Source: Scatophagus argus | Lineage: Eukaryota > Chordata > Actinopteri > Scatophagidae | Direction of reading: 5' to 3' | Assembly: GCF_020382885.2 (NCBI RefSeq) | Contig: NC_058506.1 | Location: 4,092,001 to 4,156,000 of the forward strand | DNA: 64,000 nt | Part shown: in pieces, positions 35,635-64,000 of the stretch | Layout: every line of letters starts with the position of its first letter | Position numbering within the stretch: the stretch's first letter is position 1 | Notes under the pieces: generated by a model | What the model was told of the DNA's origin: nothing | Databases searched by the model: none | The model's input: only the letters and a program-made list of their open reading frames with translations | Translations under genes and position numbers: made by a program

Positions 35635-37740
35635 GCACCAGACAAGTTATAGCAGTGCATTTTGAGTGACAATACCTAATATAAACACACCTCAGCCTAC
35701 GAAAGGAAGACTTTGAATGTATAGCTTATTCGCTTGCCTCCATTGTCATATATTAAAGTGGCCATGTTCATTAGAGGTGTTAAACGTGAATGTGCAATCA
35801 AGTGCTAGATTCCTCTGTGAGATGAGATGATTACAAATGGTTTATTTTTCAGTCAAAGTGAGCTACAAGCATTTATCTATTTTAAACCTGTTTTAGTTAT
35901 CTTCTCGTAATTATCTAGGTGTTTTTGAGAAAACAAGGTACAGAGTTGCACCAATCGTCACTTTACAGGTACCACTTTTCACTTGCACGCACAGTGAAAA
36001 AGGTACAACTATATACATTGTTTTCTTAGAGTGTGGAACAAAGTGCTTTAAATTTTTGGAGGCTGCAGTTGAATTTAAGAGTAGTGCTTTGCTTTTGTAT
36101 CAGATTTATCTCTTGATGTGAGTGATATATCCCTTAAGATAATATTGGTGGCCTCAACAATGTATTCAATATGCACTTTGTTTAACAGTTTGATTCTGTT
36201 ATAGGGGGACGTAGTACGAAATGTTTGCTTGGATCCTTTCGCTGAAATTTTAGGCTGCAAAAGTGGAAATGATAAATAAGACCCAAGAATTTCTTTTTTG
36301 TTTCTTTATACTTGGCATTCTTTTACATTTGTTCTCATATTTGTGTTCCTTGTTGCCTTGTAATTTTATTTAACAGGCTGATTGAATAAGACATTCAGTA
36401 TAAAAATGAATTACATCACGCACTGTATGTCAAACACACCTCAGACAGGTTGTTTTAGGCATTGCATTTCAGTATGTAGCCTTAATTAACTGCTGTCTTC
36501 ACTCAGTGTATGTAATTTATTTTCGTAACTACCAGCCTGGTGTATCATTTTTACGTGTATACAAATGGATGAGACAGTGCAGTCATCAGTCATAGGATTT
36601 GAGGAAGATATTTTTTTCTCACTGGTAAGTAACAATAACATTTCTAGGTGTTGTTGAAAAAACTCATTTGTGAAAGGTGCTCAGAGCAGCTTCATAGTAA
36701 AAAATAGGGAAATTGTCAGGTAAAATAATGGGTTGGGTTGATTTGGTAGTATCCTAAATACTAGATAACGTGATTTAAGTATTTGGCTCACCATTAGAAA
36801 TCATTCTGAGATATTTATTGAAAGCGAAGCACACAGCAGCATTGCAATGTACTCTTATAATGAAGATAAAAATTATTATATGAATTTGTGTGTATTAAAC
36901 ATCATCATAATTTCTGCATCTCTAAATCTGCAGCCCCGGTGCAACAACAGTGTTATGTAAATACTCACATACTGATAGACTTTTGCAGTTTAACACATTT
37001 GGTAATTAACCAAGCTTTACAATGCTTCGATGGCCTTATGCAACTTGAAAAATACTTTGTCAATATTGTTTTACATAAAAGCACAATAGAGTTTCAGATG
37101 ACTTATGACTCAGGCTTTTCAAGGTGGTAAAGTCAAGAAAAGGGAGCCATGGGGAAGCAAATCTTTTGTTCTTTGAAATGTTGAAGAGTGTTCCTGCTTC
37201 CTAAAGATTTATTATTAAAGATTGTGTTTTGATTGTATTCCAGTTGTTTCACAATTGTATTCTTGTACAAGTATATAGGCCTACTTCTGCTTTGGCTCGG
37301 TGGATTAGAACTTCGTCATAAATTATTATGATTGCTACTATTTGGGAGATGTTGCATTCAAAGAGTGCTCCACACAAACTGTGGGAATTTGTTTTCCACT
37401 AAATGAGCAACGCAAGCTGCATTGTGATGTTAAATTCTTTGGAGAAATTCTGTATTGATAATAGTGCTCTTAATTTCTTGTGATAAAAGTTTTCTGAAAG
37501 TTTCACAGAAAGATTAGAATTGTGTATATGGAAGTGTTTGTATCCTCAATTTTGTACCAATTTTGTTAGTAAACAAAAGTTTTATCTTTTTAGTATTCCT
37601 GTGCTCTCACTGCAATAATGAATATTTGTATCTGCATTGGTTGCATTATTGTTGCTTTGGAGACTTGCGGTTGTTTTGTGTTGAGGTTTTTCTACAGGTT
37701 TTGTGCTTCATTTCTGTAATAAAGAATAACAATGGGATAT
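35635..37740 (+). other. zbtb21 3' untranslated region
   Basis: About 2.1 kb of AT-rich sequence with no coding support, ending near a polyadenylation signal. It contains several ATTTA elements, suggesting an unstable mRNA; that is inference. Confidence 0.55.
37718..37723 (+). terminator. zbtb21 polyadenylation signal
   Basis: AATAAA in TCTGTAATAAAGAATAAC, followed by an (AT)7 run at 37737-37750. It is the most distal good signal before the convergent atg101 gene. Confidence 0.55.
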
Positions 37741-38757
37741 ATATATATATGCAATCAGTTGTGATGTTTTAATTATTTAGTTTTAAGTGGAAAACTCTAC
37801 CCAGGTCCACAGCTTATTTAAATCTTAATCAAACAACATTCAGCTACATTTAGAGTACTTTACAGAAGCCTGAGTGACCCTGTTTGGTGCTGCTTAACGT
37901 TGTATTATTTGAAATTGAAACACTGGATCTCTGAATTTACTCTTTGCCCTGATACACTTTTATTTAAACTATATTCACTCTCTGAATTTACTGTGTCTAG
38001 TTTGTCACCAAAACACTGCTTTGACTTTGACATACTGCCTCAGCACTTCAAAGCGGATCTAAGAGTATACAGTATTTACACGACAATTATGAGACTATTT
38101 AGTGACGCACTTGTGAACATCTTTCCCACATCTCCAAATGTATAATTGCTGACCCATTATAATGAGACATTACACTTTAAACTAAATAAATTTATGAGTT
38201 TGATGTAAACATCAAAAACATTGCATATTTCCTTTGCACACTTGTAAATCATAGATAATCAACAAAGTTGTCGGTTTCATCTGTGTGACTGTGAAATAGA
38301 AAACTGTTGATCAACCTACCATAGGAACTAAAACACATGAAAACGGACACACACATCATCCTGTTGGCAGATGAACGTGAGCCAGAGGGATGTTGTTCAC
38401 GCTGTGGGACACTGTGACAATTTCTGACTGGAAACTCGGGAGTGAACTGGGGAGGTGTTCGCTTTAATTTGGAAAAATGGCCAACTGGAAATCCTGTCCT
38501 ACCCATGTGTAAGGTCACACTCTCCATGAAGCTGTGTGCAGAGAGGAAGTGTTCACATAGATGAGGAAATCTGTTCCCAAACAACCAGCTTAAAAAAAAA
38601 AAAACAAATTTTATGTTGTTATATAATCCACTCCTGTGAGTCTGTACTTCCCAGTAGTTGTTATCTTCTCAAAGCTGAGAATATGTTTACAGAACCAAGC
38701 CTCAGTTCACAAGAGCCAACTGTTGACTTTACTTCCCATCAGTCACAATGAGCAATA

Positions 38758-38763
38758 TTTATT
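38758..38763 (-). terminator. atg101 polyadenylation signal
   Basis: TTTATT on the plus strand reads AATAAA on the minus strand, about 365 bases beyond the atg101 stop codon. Confidence 0.5.
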
Positions 38764-39126
38764 TAAAGATTTACAATAATTTACAGATTTGAAGTTATTA
38801 ACACAAATTGACTATATGGTGTTACTTGCTACTGTGAAGTTGCATTTCTAGATTGTGACAGGAGTATCTGAAAAACAAAGCTTGCTGAAACAAAATATCT
38901 TTAAAATAAACATTACATAATCAGTGAGAATCTTAAGATACAGGCAAAATCAGAACCACATCAAAGAGTTACCAGTCAGGTGCTTACACTGTCACTGCTT
39001 CATTGTACCAGGAATGCAGCTGACAAATCATGTTCTTGAGCATAAAGAGTTGCCAGGCATGACTACAGACAGAGTTATGGATAAAATCATCTAGATTTTC
39101 TTTTTGTCTCTCCCTCTTTGAATGCC

Positions 39127-39871
39127 TCACAGTGCCAGGGTGTCTTTAATCAGCCGTCTCATTGTTGTGCTTACAGAGGTGCCCAGAGAGTCAGTGATCT
39201 GGAATGTGATTTTGTACAGGTACGGCTGGACATCTTTGAGACTGGTGTCAAAAACGTTGTCCACTTCAGACTGGGTGGGCATCTTTGGCAGATATTCGTG
39301 ACGGTTTATGACTTCAACAACATTGATCACCTTCTCGCCCAGCTTCTCACCCACTTTCTCCCTGCAGATCTGTCTCTCCTGCTCATTGGCCAGGTTGACA
39401 ACGTTGACCTTGATGCTCCACACTTCCCAGGGAATACACTCGTCAGAAAAAGGCCAGCGAGACTTCTTCTTCTGGTAAAACTCCAGGGAGATCTGCCCTA
39501 TGCCATCGCTGCCAGAGTTGCTCAAAGCATCCTGTAACCAAAACACATGATAAAATCGACAAATTACAGGCTTGCCCGTGCATGACAGTCAGCAATCACA
39601 CGCTGAAACCACCAATTACCTTAAATTCAGACACAGCTTTCCTGATCACTCTGTCCAGCTCCTCCGAGGACACTCTGACAAAGGTGAAATCGATGAAATC
39701 GCAGTCGATGTCGAGTGTGCCCACTGTACCAATGGAGTATGTGCCCTCCTTTTTGTAGTGAAATTTCCCCGTGCTGCGATGCAGTAAAATGGTATGTAGC
39801 AAAGCCAGCATAGCCTCTTCAACCTGCCTCGCCTCCACTGTTACTTCAAGCACTTCAGAGCGGCAATTCAT
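39127..39871 (-). CDS. atg101: ATG101, autophagy initiation HORMA protein, 218 aa
   Basis: ATG101 is the HORMA-fold partner of ATG13 in the ULK1 autophagy-initiation complex, acting in the cytosol at the site where the phagophore forms. Exons on the minus strand: 39620-39871 and 39127-39531. The junction is in phase 0, with an AAG|GTAATT donor and a TTACAG|GAT acceptor. The product is 218 aa, the same length as the human protein, and begins [10 protein letters not shown] as in mammals. The WF-finger residues W110-P111-F112, which recruit downstream factors, are present in KSRWPFSDE. The end, [13 protein letters not shown], is the usual C-terminus. The gene converges with zbtb21 and is head to head with c2cd2. 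No defect seen. Confidence 0.98.
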
Positions 39872-41005
39872 TGCGAAATAATAATTATTTCCATTTACAA
39901 GCGACGACCCAACTAAGATGACGATGGCTAACGATAATGTATGCGTGCACTATCACGGTATTTGACGAAGATAGACTTTGTTTACCTCTACAAATGGGCG
40001 GGGCCTTCTCACACGGTGTATTAGAGTATATTAGAATACAAATATTTTCTTTCATAGAGGCTACACTACCTTAAAAACGTAATTTGTGCGCAGTGTGCGC
40101 ATGGGCACCATAGTAAAAGCTAGCTGGCTAGGTAGTGTTGTTTGCAACAAAAAGGGACAGGAAGATGATGTAGCTATGACAGCGAATCAATTTACGGCAA
40201 GTCGTGAAGTTCAGAAAACTATTTTTGAAGTCGTTTTTCGTGTCTTTGGTGTGGGTTAGTTTATCTAATGTAGTATAAATTCACATTGCTGATTGAAAAA
40301 TGCTTTGTACACACTGCGCTTCAGCTTCATTTGGGAAATACGTTTGGTTTCGCAAGACCACCAGAGAACAACAACATCTCCCATTTGTCGCTGTGCATTC
40401 TGGGAGTTACAGTTTGTGCCACATATCCGTTTCCAAACGACAACTTTGTACAGTCAGACTGGGCTGTAAACCAAGTCCAGAGGCAAGGGCTGCACTTCGT
40501 TTTCAGGATGTGTTCCCCGGGACTCTTGTTCAGTATGTGAATATCGTCTGGTGGAGCTTAACCATAGACGTAGTAAATAATTCCTATTTGGGGAAACTTT
40601 GTCGACTACATAGCTAATGAAGAATAGGTAGTTAAGCGAACCGTGGCGAAGATTAGCTAACTAAGCTAACAACCATTTTCAATGGGGGGAGGAGAGTGCG
40701 CTTTTCTGCAGGTTTATTTGAATTCAGAGACTACCTTTAGCTGTTTGACAATGGCGTAGCACTCTGTAAACAGCTTGGGTTGTTTGAGACCTCGATATAG
40801 CCTGTTAAAGCTGCTATGGAGTACTGCAAAATGGATAACAACAAGCATAATTTGTTTTGGGGGTTGAGCTCTGTGCTGTTATCAGTTATAAGAGATTGCT
40901 TTCACTGATTTCGCCGTTGCCCGACAGAACACATACTATGAGGTTGCCAGGAATTTCCTCAGAGGAGGAGTATTAAGCCGTGATCATCATTTTCGTTTGC
41001 GAAGA
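39872..41005. promoter_or_regulatory. Divergent promoter region of atg101 and c2cd2
   Basis: About 1.1 kb separates the two start codons. It contains a GC box GGGCGGGGCC (39996-40005) near atg101 and a ZNF143-type site (40395-40413). Short open frames around 40286-40617 have no conserved match and look like chance. Transcription starts cannot be placed from sequence alone. Confidence 0.6.
40395..40413 (-). promoter_or_regulatory. ZNF143/Staf-type binding site
   Basis: The minus strand reads ACTGTAACTCCCAGAATGC, one or two bases from the classic ACTACAAYTCCCAGAATGC element found at many housekeeping and bidirectional vertebrate promoters. Its location between two divergent genes fits that use. 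Confidence 0.7.
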
Positions 41006-54608
<13,603 letters not shown>

Positions 54609-57600
54609 CCCTCTCCACCTTTCTCCTGTCACCTCAGTTCTTACCATCACCACTTCCACCTCAGACTTGCACTTGCAAACTTCCTAGCTAACAAACCCCC
54701 TTCATGCCTGACTTGCATACTGGGGTCCCTATGTTGGGAATGGTAAAGCTGTGTAGATAGAAAAATATCCTCTTTTACTGCCATTTACTGCTTCCTGTAA
54801 GAGGTGGGTATTCCACCAAAAGCAAGTGTGTGCATGTGTGGATGAGGGTCCTCCTGCGTTGGACTAGTGGCATTTTAGAGGATATTATTCTGCATGTGTC
54901 TTTTATTTGCTTTTATGCAACATTTTGAAATCTTGAAGTGCTTTTGTGGCCTTGTTCCGGACAGAAAGGACTGATGTGGGCTGACACTCTTAACCTCAGT
55001 GATGCTGAGGGTAAAGAGGAAACTCTTCCTGCTGTAAACCGTAAGTTTCCTACGGTGGACCGGCGGGACCAAAGATGAAGAGTGGTATTTGTATGATTTG
55101 CACAGTTTTAGTACCTTTTATTTAAAGTGCAATGACAGGAACTACTCTTATGATAGCAATTCATGTTTAAACAAAGGGAGATGATCTTATAATTGCACAC
55201 CTGGTGCAAGTGGGAGGTAGTAACACAGCTACTTTTTGACACTAATACTATGAAATATGGCATTTGTTTATAACCCTTGTAATTTTATTCCAAATAAATC
55301 CGTAACTCTAACCCAACAGCAGCTATATGTAATGTGCATATAAAAGCTATAAAACCAAGGAATGCCGAAAAACGTCAGCCTTTTGTCCGACAAAGCTATC
55401 AGAACCAGACATTCGTGATTGGCATGTCCAGAGGGCGTGTTATCATGCAACACTGCCCAATAGCATAAGTTACATAAGCAGCGATGACACTGTGGCTAAC
55501 AGAAACTTGAGCTATATGTGAGCATTTTGTGTTTATTTCTCTCTGCAGTGTTTTCAAATGATATGCAGCTTTCTTCTTTGTCTTCCTAAAAGATTCCTCT
55601 TGTACACTACTGTCAGCAGGGTTGTTAATGTGTCAAAAGGGAACTGCGTGAAACTTTTATCCAGGGACTGTGACATTATACTTGGCCATACTTGTCACAT
55701 TACGCACTAATGAAATTTGTTCTACACTCATTTCAATCCTGCATTTCATCTGAATGAAATCCTTTGTCTTGTATTTGATGTTTTATTGTTTTTAAAAGAT
55801 GTAGCTTTGAACACATGAACAAGAGAAAGTGTGAGGAGCAACCACATCGTTTGGCTGCTTTTTTTTAATCCAGCTAATGATTGTATTTTCTTTCTGGAAG
55901 CAGCTTGTACATCATGTTAACTACTGTTTCTTCAATAAGTTGTTGATGCAGCGGAGTGACAGGCAGGACTAACAGTTTGCCCTACAGTTCTTCTGAGGAT
56001 GATGTCACGGGGTCGAATTGTTCCTGGACTTGATATAACTTTTGGCTCCTGAGGCTTCATCCACCATCTCACCAGAGGACTGAGAGACTATAGTGAGTTG
56101 GCTCTGAGAGACAAACATATCCCCATGTTTCTGCATCATCATTAATGTCTATAATCAAAAAGGCTATGCACATAACATATATGTTAACTGTTTACATTAT
56201 TGACTGTCACAATTAAAAACATGTTTTTGTTGTTGACAACGCTCTGCTGCAGATCCATATGGTTGTCTTGGTATTAAAGGTCCACTGGGTAGGTTTCAGT
56301 GGCATCGAGTGGTGAGATTGCAGATTGCAACCAGCTAAACATCCCTCGCAGTGGCTGTTAACACTGGAAGTGGAGCCAGTGTTTGGTTTCTCTCCTCTAG
56401 CCTACTATAGAAACATGGTGGACCGTGGCGCCCTCCCTCTGTAGACAAAAAATGCTAATTTAAGTTAGCGAATACACAACAATTCTTAGTTTATTGTGAT
56501 AATACACCAATGAATCAGAATCAGAATTCCTTTACTTATCCCCAAAGGGAAATTCTTTAAATATCATATTCCATTCGTGCCCCTGAATCCTGTCCAGTGG
56601 ACCTTTAGCAGTCCACGATAGAGCTGTGTCATGTCATCTCATCACCTGCCCTCCTCCACCATCACTGACTGTAGTCCATTGTGTTCAGATTCAGGCCGAA
56701 AGCAGAAAATTCTGTTGCCATTCAGAAAGAATCACCTCTAAACTCTGAGGAATGGAGCGGAAGATGGGTTGTTTTTAATCAGCTTCAGAGCCCTTATTTA
56801 TGGCAACCTGCTATTATGCATTCAGTAAGCAGTGGGTCTGTATGTGATTAATAAACTGCTTCCTGATGTTATTTTTTTCTTAACGTCTGCTCTGCGCACA
56901 GAAGCTGACCTAACTGTTGTTGCAGAATGTCAGTCATTTCCCTGCAGGGACTGTAACTAATATACATTTGAATTATTTCATTTTCTTCAACAATAAATAT
57001 TGATTGAATAACTGAGATTTTCTTGTCCCTTTAAGTGTTCTTGCTGTAGTGACTTCTTCCCAGTCCTCCTGTAACTTGTAAATGTGCACATCTTGAAATA
57101 CCATTTCAATGCTTTTATCTTGCGGAGGCTTTTGTTCATGAAGCCTCACCAGTATCCAACTTTGCTGGTTGAAAATAATGTGTAATCTTTGTTGGAAAGC
57201 AGCTACTTGATTTAAATACAGTATTAAGACATGAGTATTTCCACTTAATGTGACTTTAGACTTTTACTCTGTAACGTTTTAGAGCGACAGATGTACTTCT
57301 GTAGTTATTTTGCAGATTATTTTCATCATTATCAGATTCAGCACAATGTAGTGCGACTATGTCAACATGTTTTCAATGCAAAATTAGAAAATCGAGAGTC
57401 AACATTTTCACACTTACTGTTTTCTAGTTTCATGAAGCAGACACTCATTAGACATTCATTTGGATGAAAAAAAAAAAGTATAAATGTTTTGACTGCACGA
57501 AAATGTGTGCTTTAGGACTCCATTAGACAGACAGAAATAGCTTTATGAGAGTGAAAGAGTGAAAGTTGTTGCAGGTTCACCTCAGCCAGTTTCCCTAAAA

Positions 57601-58250
57601 TATCTAACACCAGAAACAGGTCCATTCAGCATAATGGATACTTCCAGTACATTGTCTTGATAATATATACCCTTAGTTAGATATAATATGCGGGACCTTA
57701 CCTTAAAAACAATGTTTAGAATCATGGAAAAGTAGTTGCACTGGTGTTTGTGGCAGTGTTTATCTGCAGAGATCCTGCCCTCCTCACGCTCTTATGCTCT
57801 CATTATTTTTGCTGTGTTTGGGACGTTTCGAGGCGTCAAATACCAACATTTTGGTTGGCTGGCGATTTTACGAGCCGAAATTAAACTCAACAATCAACTA
57901 CTTTTCTCCAGAATCACTTTTTCGTGTTTACAAGCAGCGGCAGACAAACCCTGCATTGTATGCCTGCAAGTAAGATTTTCAGTGTGGGACTTTAACTTGC
58001 AGTGGAGTGTTTCTACATTATTTCATAACGTGTCCACTGCCGTGTCCTGGATAGTAAACTCAGTGAAATTTAGAAATTTCCATTACTTAGCTGGGTTACC
58101 TAATTTATATCACTACTGAAAAAATAACACAGGTTGTTGTGGTAATTGTCAGGACAACGTGTACAAATTCGTCTACGTTTCTAAATATTATTGTTCAGTG
58201 AATGAAAGTATGAAACATTTAACTGCCCGCTTTGTGCTCGTATGAGTCGT
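54609..58250. other. c2cd2 3' UTR and spacer to prdm15
   Basis: The c2cd2 3' UTR probably extends to AATAAA at 55293-55298; another AATAAA at 56992-56997 would give a longer form. A retroposon tail occurs at 56516-56560. The frame at 57736-58119 shows no family motifs. Otherwise I see nothing of note. Confidence 0.5.
55293..55298 (+). terminator. c2cd2 polyadenylation signal (proximal candidate)
   Basis: AATAAA within TTCCAAATAAATCC, about 690 bases after the c2cd2 stop. A more distal candidate is at 56992-56997. Confidence 0.45.
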
Positions 58251-58254
58251 TTCT

Positions 58255-58374
58255 GACGATCCTACACTCCCCATAATGCACTCGGCACGCTTCGCTTCCG
58301 GTCTTGCGCCGTTTCTGGAGCGGATTGGAACCCGGAGTCAGGATTCGATAAATGAAGGGTCTTTTGCAGAAAAG
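58255..58374 (+). promoter_or_regulatory. prdm15 promoter edge and non-coding first exon
   Basis: A CG-rich island begins here. TACACTCCCCATAATGC (58263-58279) loosely resembles a ZNF143/Staf site with about four mismatches. The probable untranslated exon ends at AAAAG|GTAACG (58374) and would splice to the acceptor before 58969, just upstream of the start codon. The exact transcription start is unknown. Confidence 0.5.
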
Positions 58375-58977
58375 GTAACGTGTTTTCCCATACATGTACA
58401 ACGATTTTATACAGAATGGCGACGCAGTTTTGTAGTGAAGGTGCAGCTGGTTTGTCCGGTTCGTTCTGGGTTTTCCTGAGTCGCCTCCGCTGCTGACTGC
58501 TTGGCGTTGAAGAGCATCGACTCCGGTTTGGTGGTTCGCGTCTCCGGTCCATCCGCCATGCCGACTGTTCTTTGTTACATTTTACTGAAGAGGAGCCGCT
58601 CAGATCGGAGTTAAAACCCGGCTAGAGTTTGGGAACCACTCAAATCCTGGATCCCATCTCCTGCCCAGACTACATACGTTAATATGCATGTCCCAGCTGT
58701 ATCGTTTTTACCAAGAAACAGTTAATGTTGACATAATACACTACAGTTTCTCCAGGAGGTCGGATGCATTCAACATAGCTGAAGTGTCTCAGGTTAATGG
58801 AGGCTTGGAAGTTCAATTACACTCTAACACACTCTTTTGTGAAGTTCCTTCATTTAAACGTACATTTTTGTAAGACACTGCAGGACTTGGTTGCTGTTCA
58901 GTATTTTCTGTCTTGGACCTCTCTTGTAATTCATGGCATGATATAAACTGTTTTCCCCCTATTTGTAGGTTGGCATA

Positions 58978-63751
<4,774 letters not shown>

Positions 63752-64000
63752 TGAACCAAAGTGCATGGCCATTTCTCTATCACCCACATTTAACAGTCTC
63801 ATAACGGGATCTTAAAGCCATGCTGCTTCTCCAAAACAATGACAAAATATGAGAAATATGCATGTTGATCCCAAAGTTTTCAGCACCGTCTTTGGATTTT
63901 AAGAAGAATCCTGTGTTTATAATCATTTGTGCAGACAAAGTAGATGTCAGCTAGTGATGAATACTTCAGAATGACCTCAAACATGAAGGAATTCTTAAAT

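Noticed and set aside
40286-40617. Two overlapping plus-strand frames (84 and 105 aa) between atg101 and c2cd2
   Set aside because: They overlap the ZNF143-type promoter element and have no conserved match; they are more likely CpG-region chance frames.
57736-58119. 127-aa plus-strand frame upstream of prdm15
   Set aside because: No recognisable domain and no splice support. It lies in the spacer before the prdm15 promoter.

Overview
The window is vertebrate nuclear DNA, almost certainly from a ray-finned (percomorph-type) fish. Coding information is split into short exons with GT-AG introns. The proteins match known vertebrate families closely. Introns and spacers are full of fish-type interspersed repeats, including tRNA-derived SINEs, non-LTR retrotransposon relics and short non-autonomous DNA elements. 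No bacterial, phage, CRISPR or plasmid features are present. I assembled gene models by hand from conserved protein sequence, splice sites and reading-frame phase. For umodl1 (1204 aa), c2cd2 (671 aa) and atg101 (218 aa) the joined exons add up to an exact, uninterrupted reading frame.

Layout: (1) 134-6203 (+), the last three coding exons of map6 (stable tubule-only protein), whose 5' end lies outside the window. (2) 6204-14740, a repeat-rich spacer with SINEs, a LINE reverse-transcriptase relic and DNA-element fragments. (3) 14888-27546 (-), complete umodl1 (uromodulin-like 1) in 17 exons, with EMI, WAP, EGF, Ser/Thr-rich, FN3, SEA, EGF, mucin-like, ZP and transmembrane regions. (4) 29440-37740 (+), zbtb21, with a non-coding first exon at a CRE/GC-box promoter and the whole 1022-aa BTB zinc-finger protein in one exon. 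(5) 39127-39871 (-), atg101 in two exons. (6) 41006-54608 (+), complete c2cd2 in 13 coding exons. (7) 58260 to the window end (+), prdm15, with the PR/SET domain and the first seven zinc fingers; its 3' part is outside.

umodl1, zbtb21, c2cd2 and prdm15 are neighbours on human chromosome 21q22.3, so this is a conserved synteny block. atg101 (human chromosome 12) and map6 (human chromosome 11) are neighbours in this lineage that the human block lacks. The genes do not form a functional operon; they are independent loci. atg101 and c2cd2 are head to head about 1.1 kb apart, with a GC box and a ZNF143-type site between them. zbtb21 and atg101 converge.

I did not find a wholly new biological system. 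The most notable signals are a perfect 16-bp inverted repeat whose loop holds the umodl1 stop codon, a hAT-type zinc-finger relic inside c2cd2, a map6 splice donor that overlaps an in-frame stop codon, the umodl1 mucin-like repeat exon, TG repeats pressed against splice sites, and the insertion of atg101 into the synteny block.
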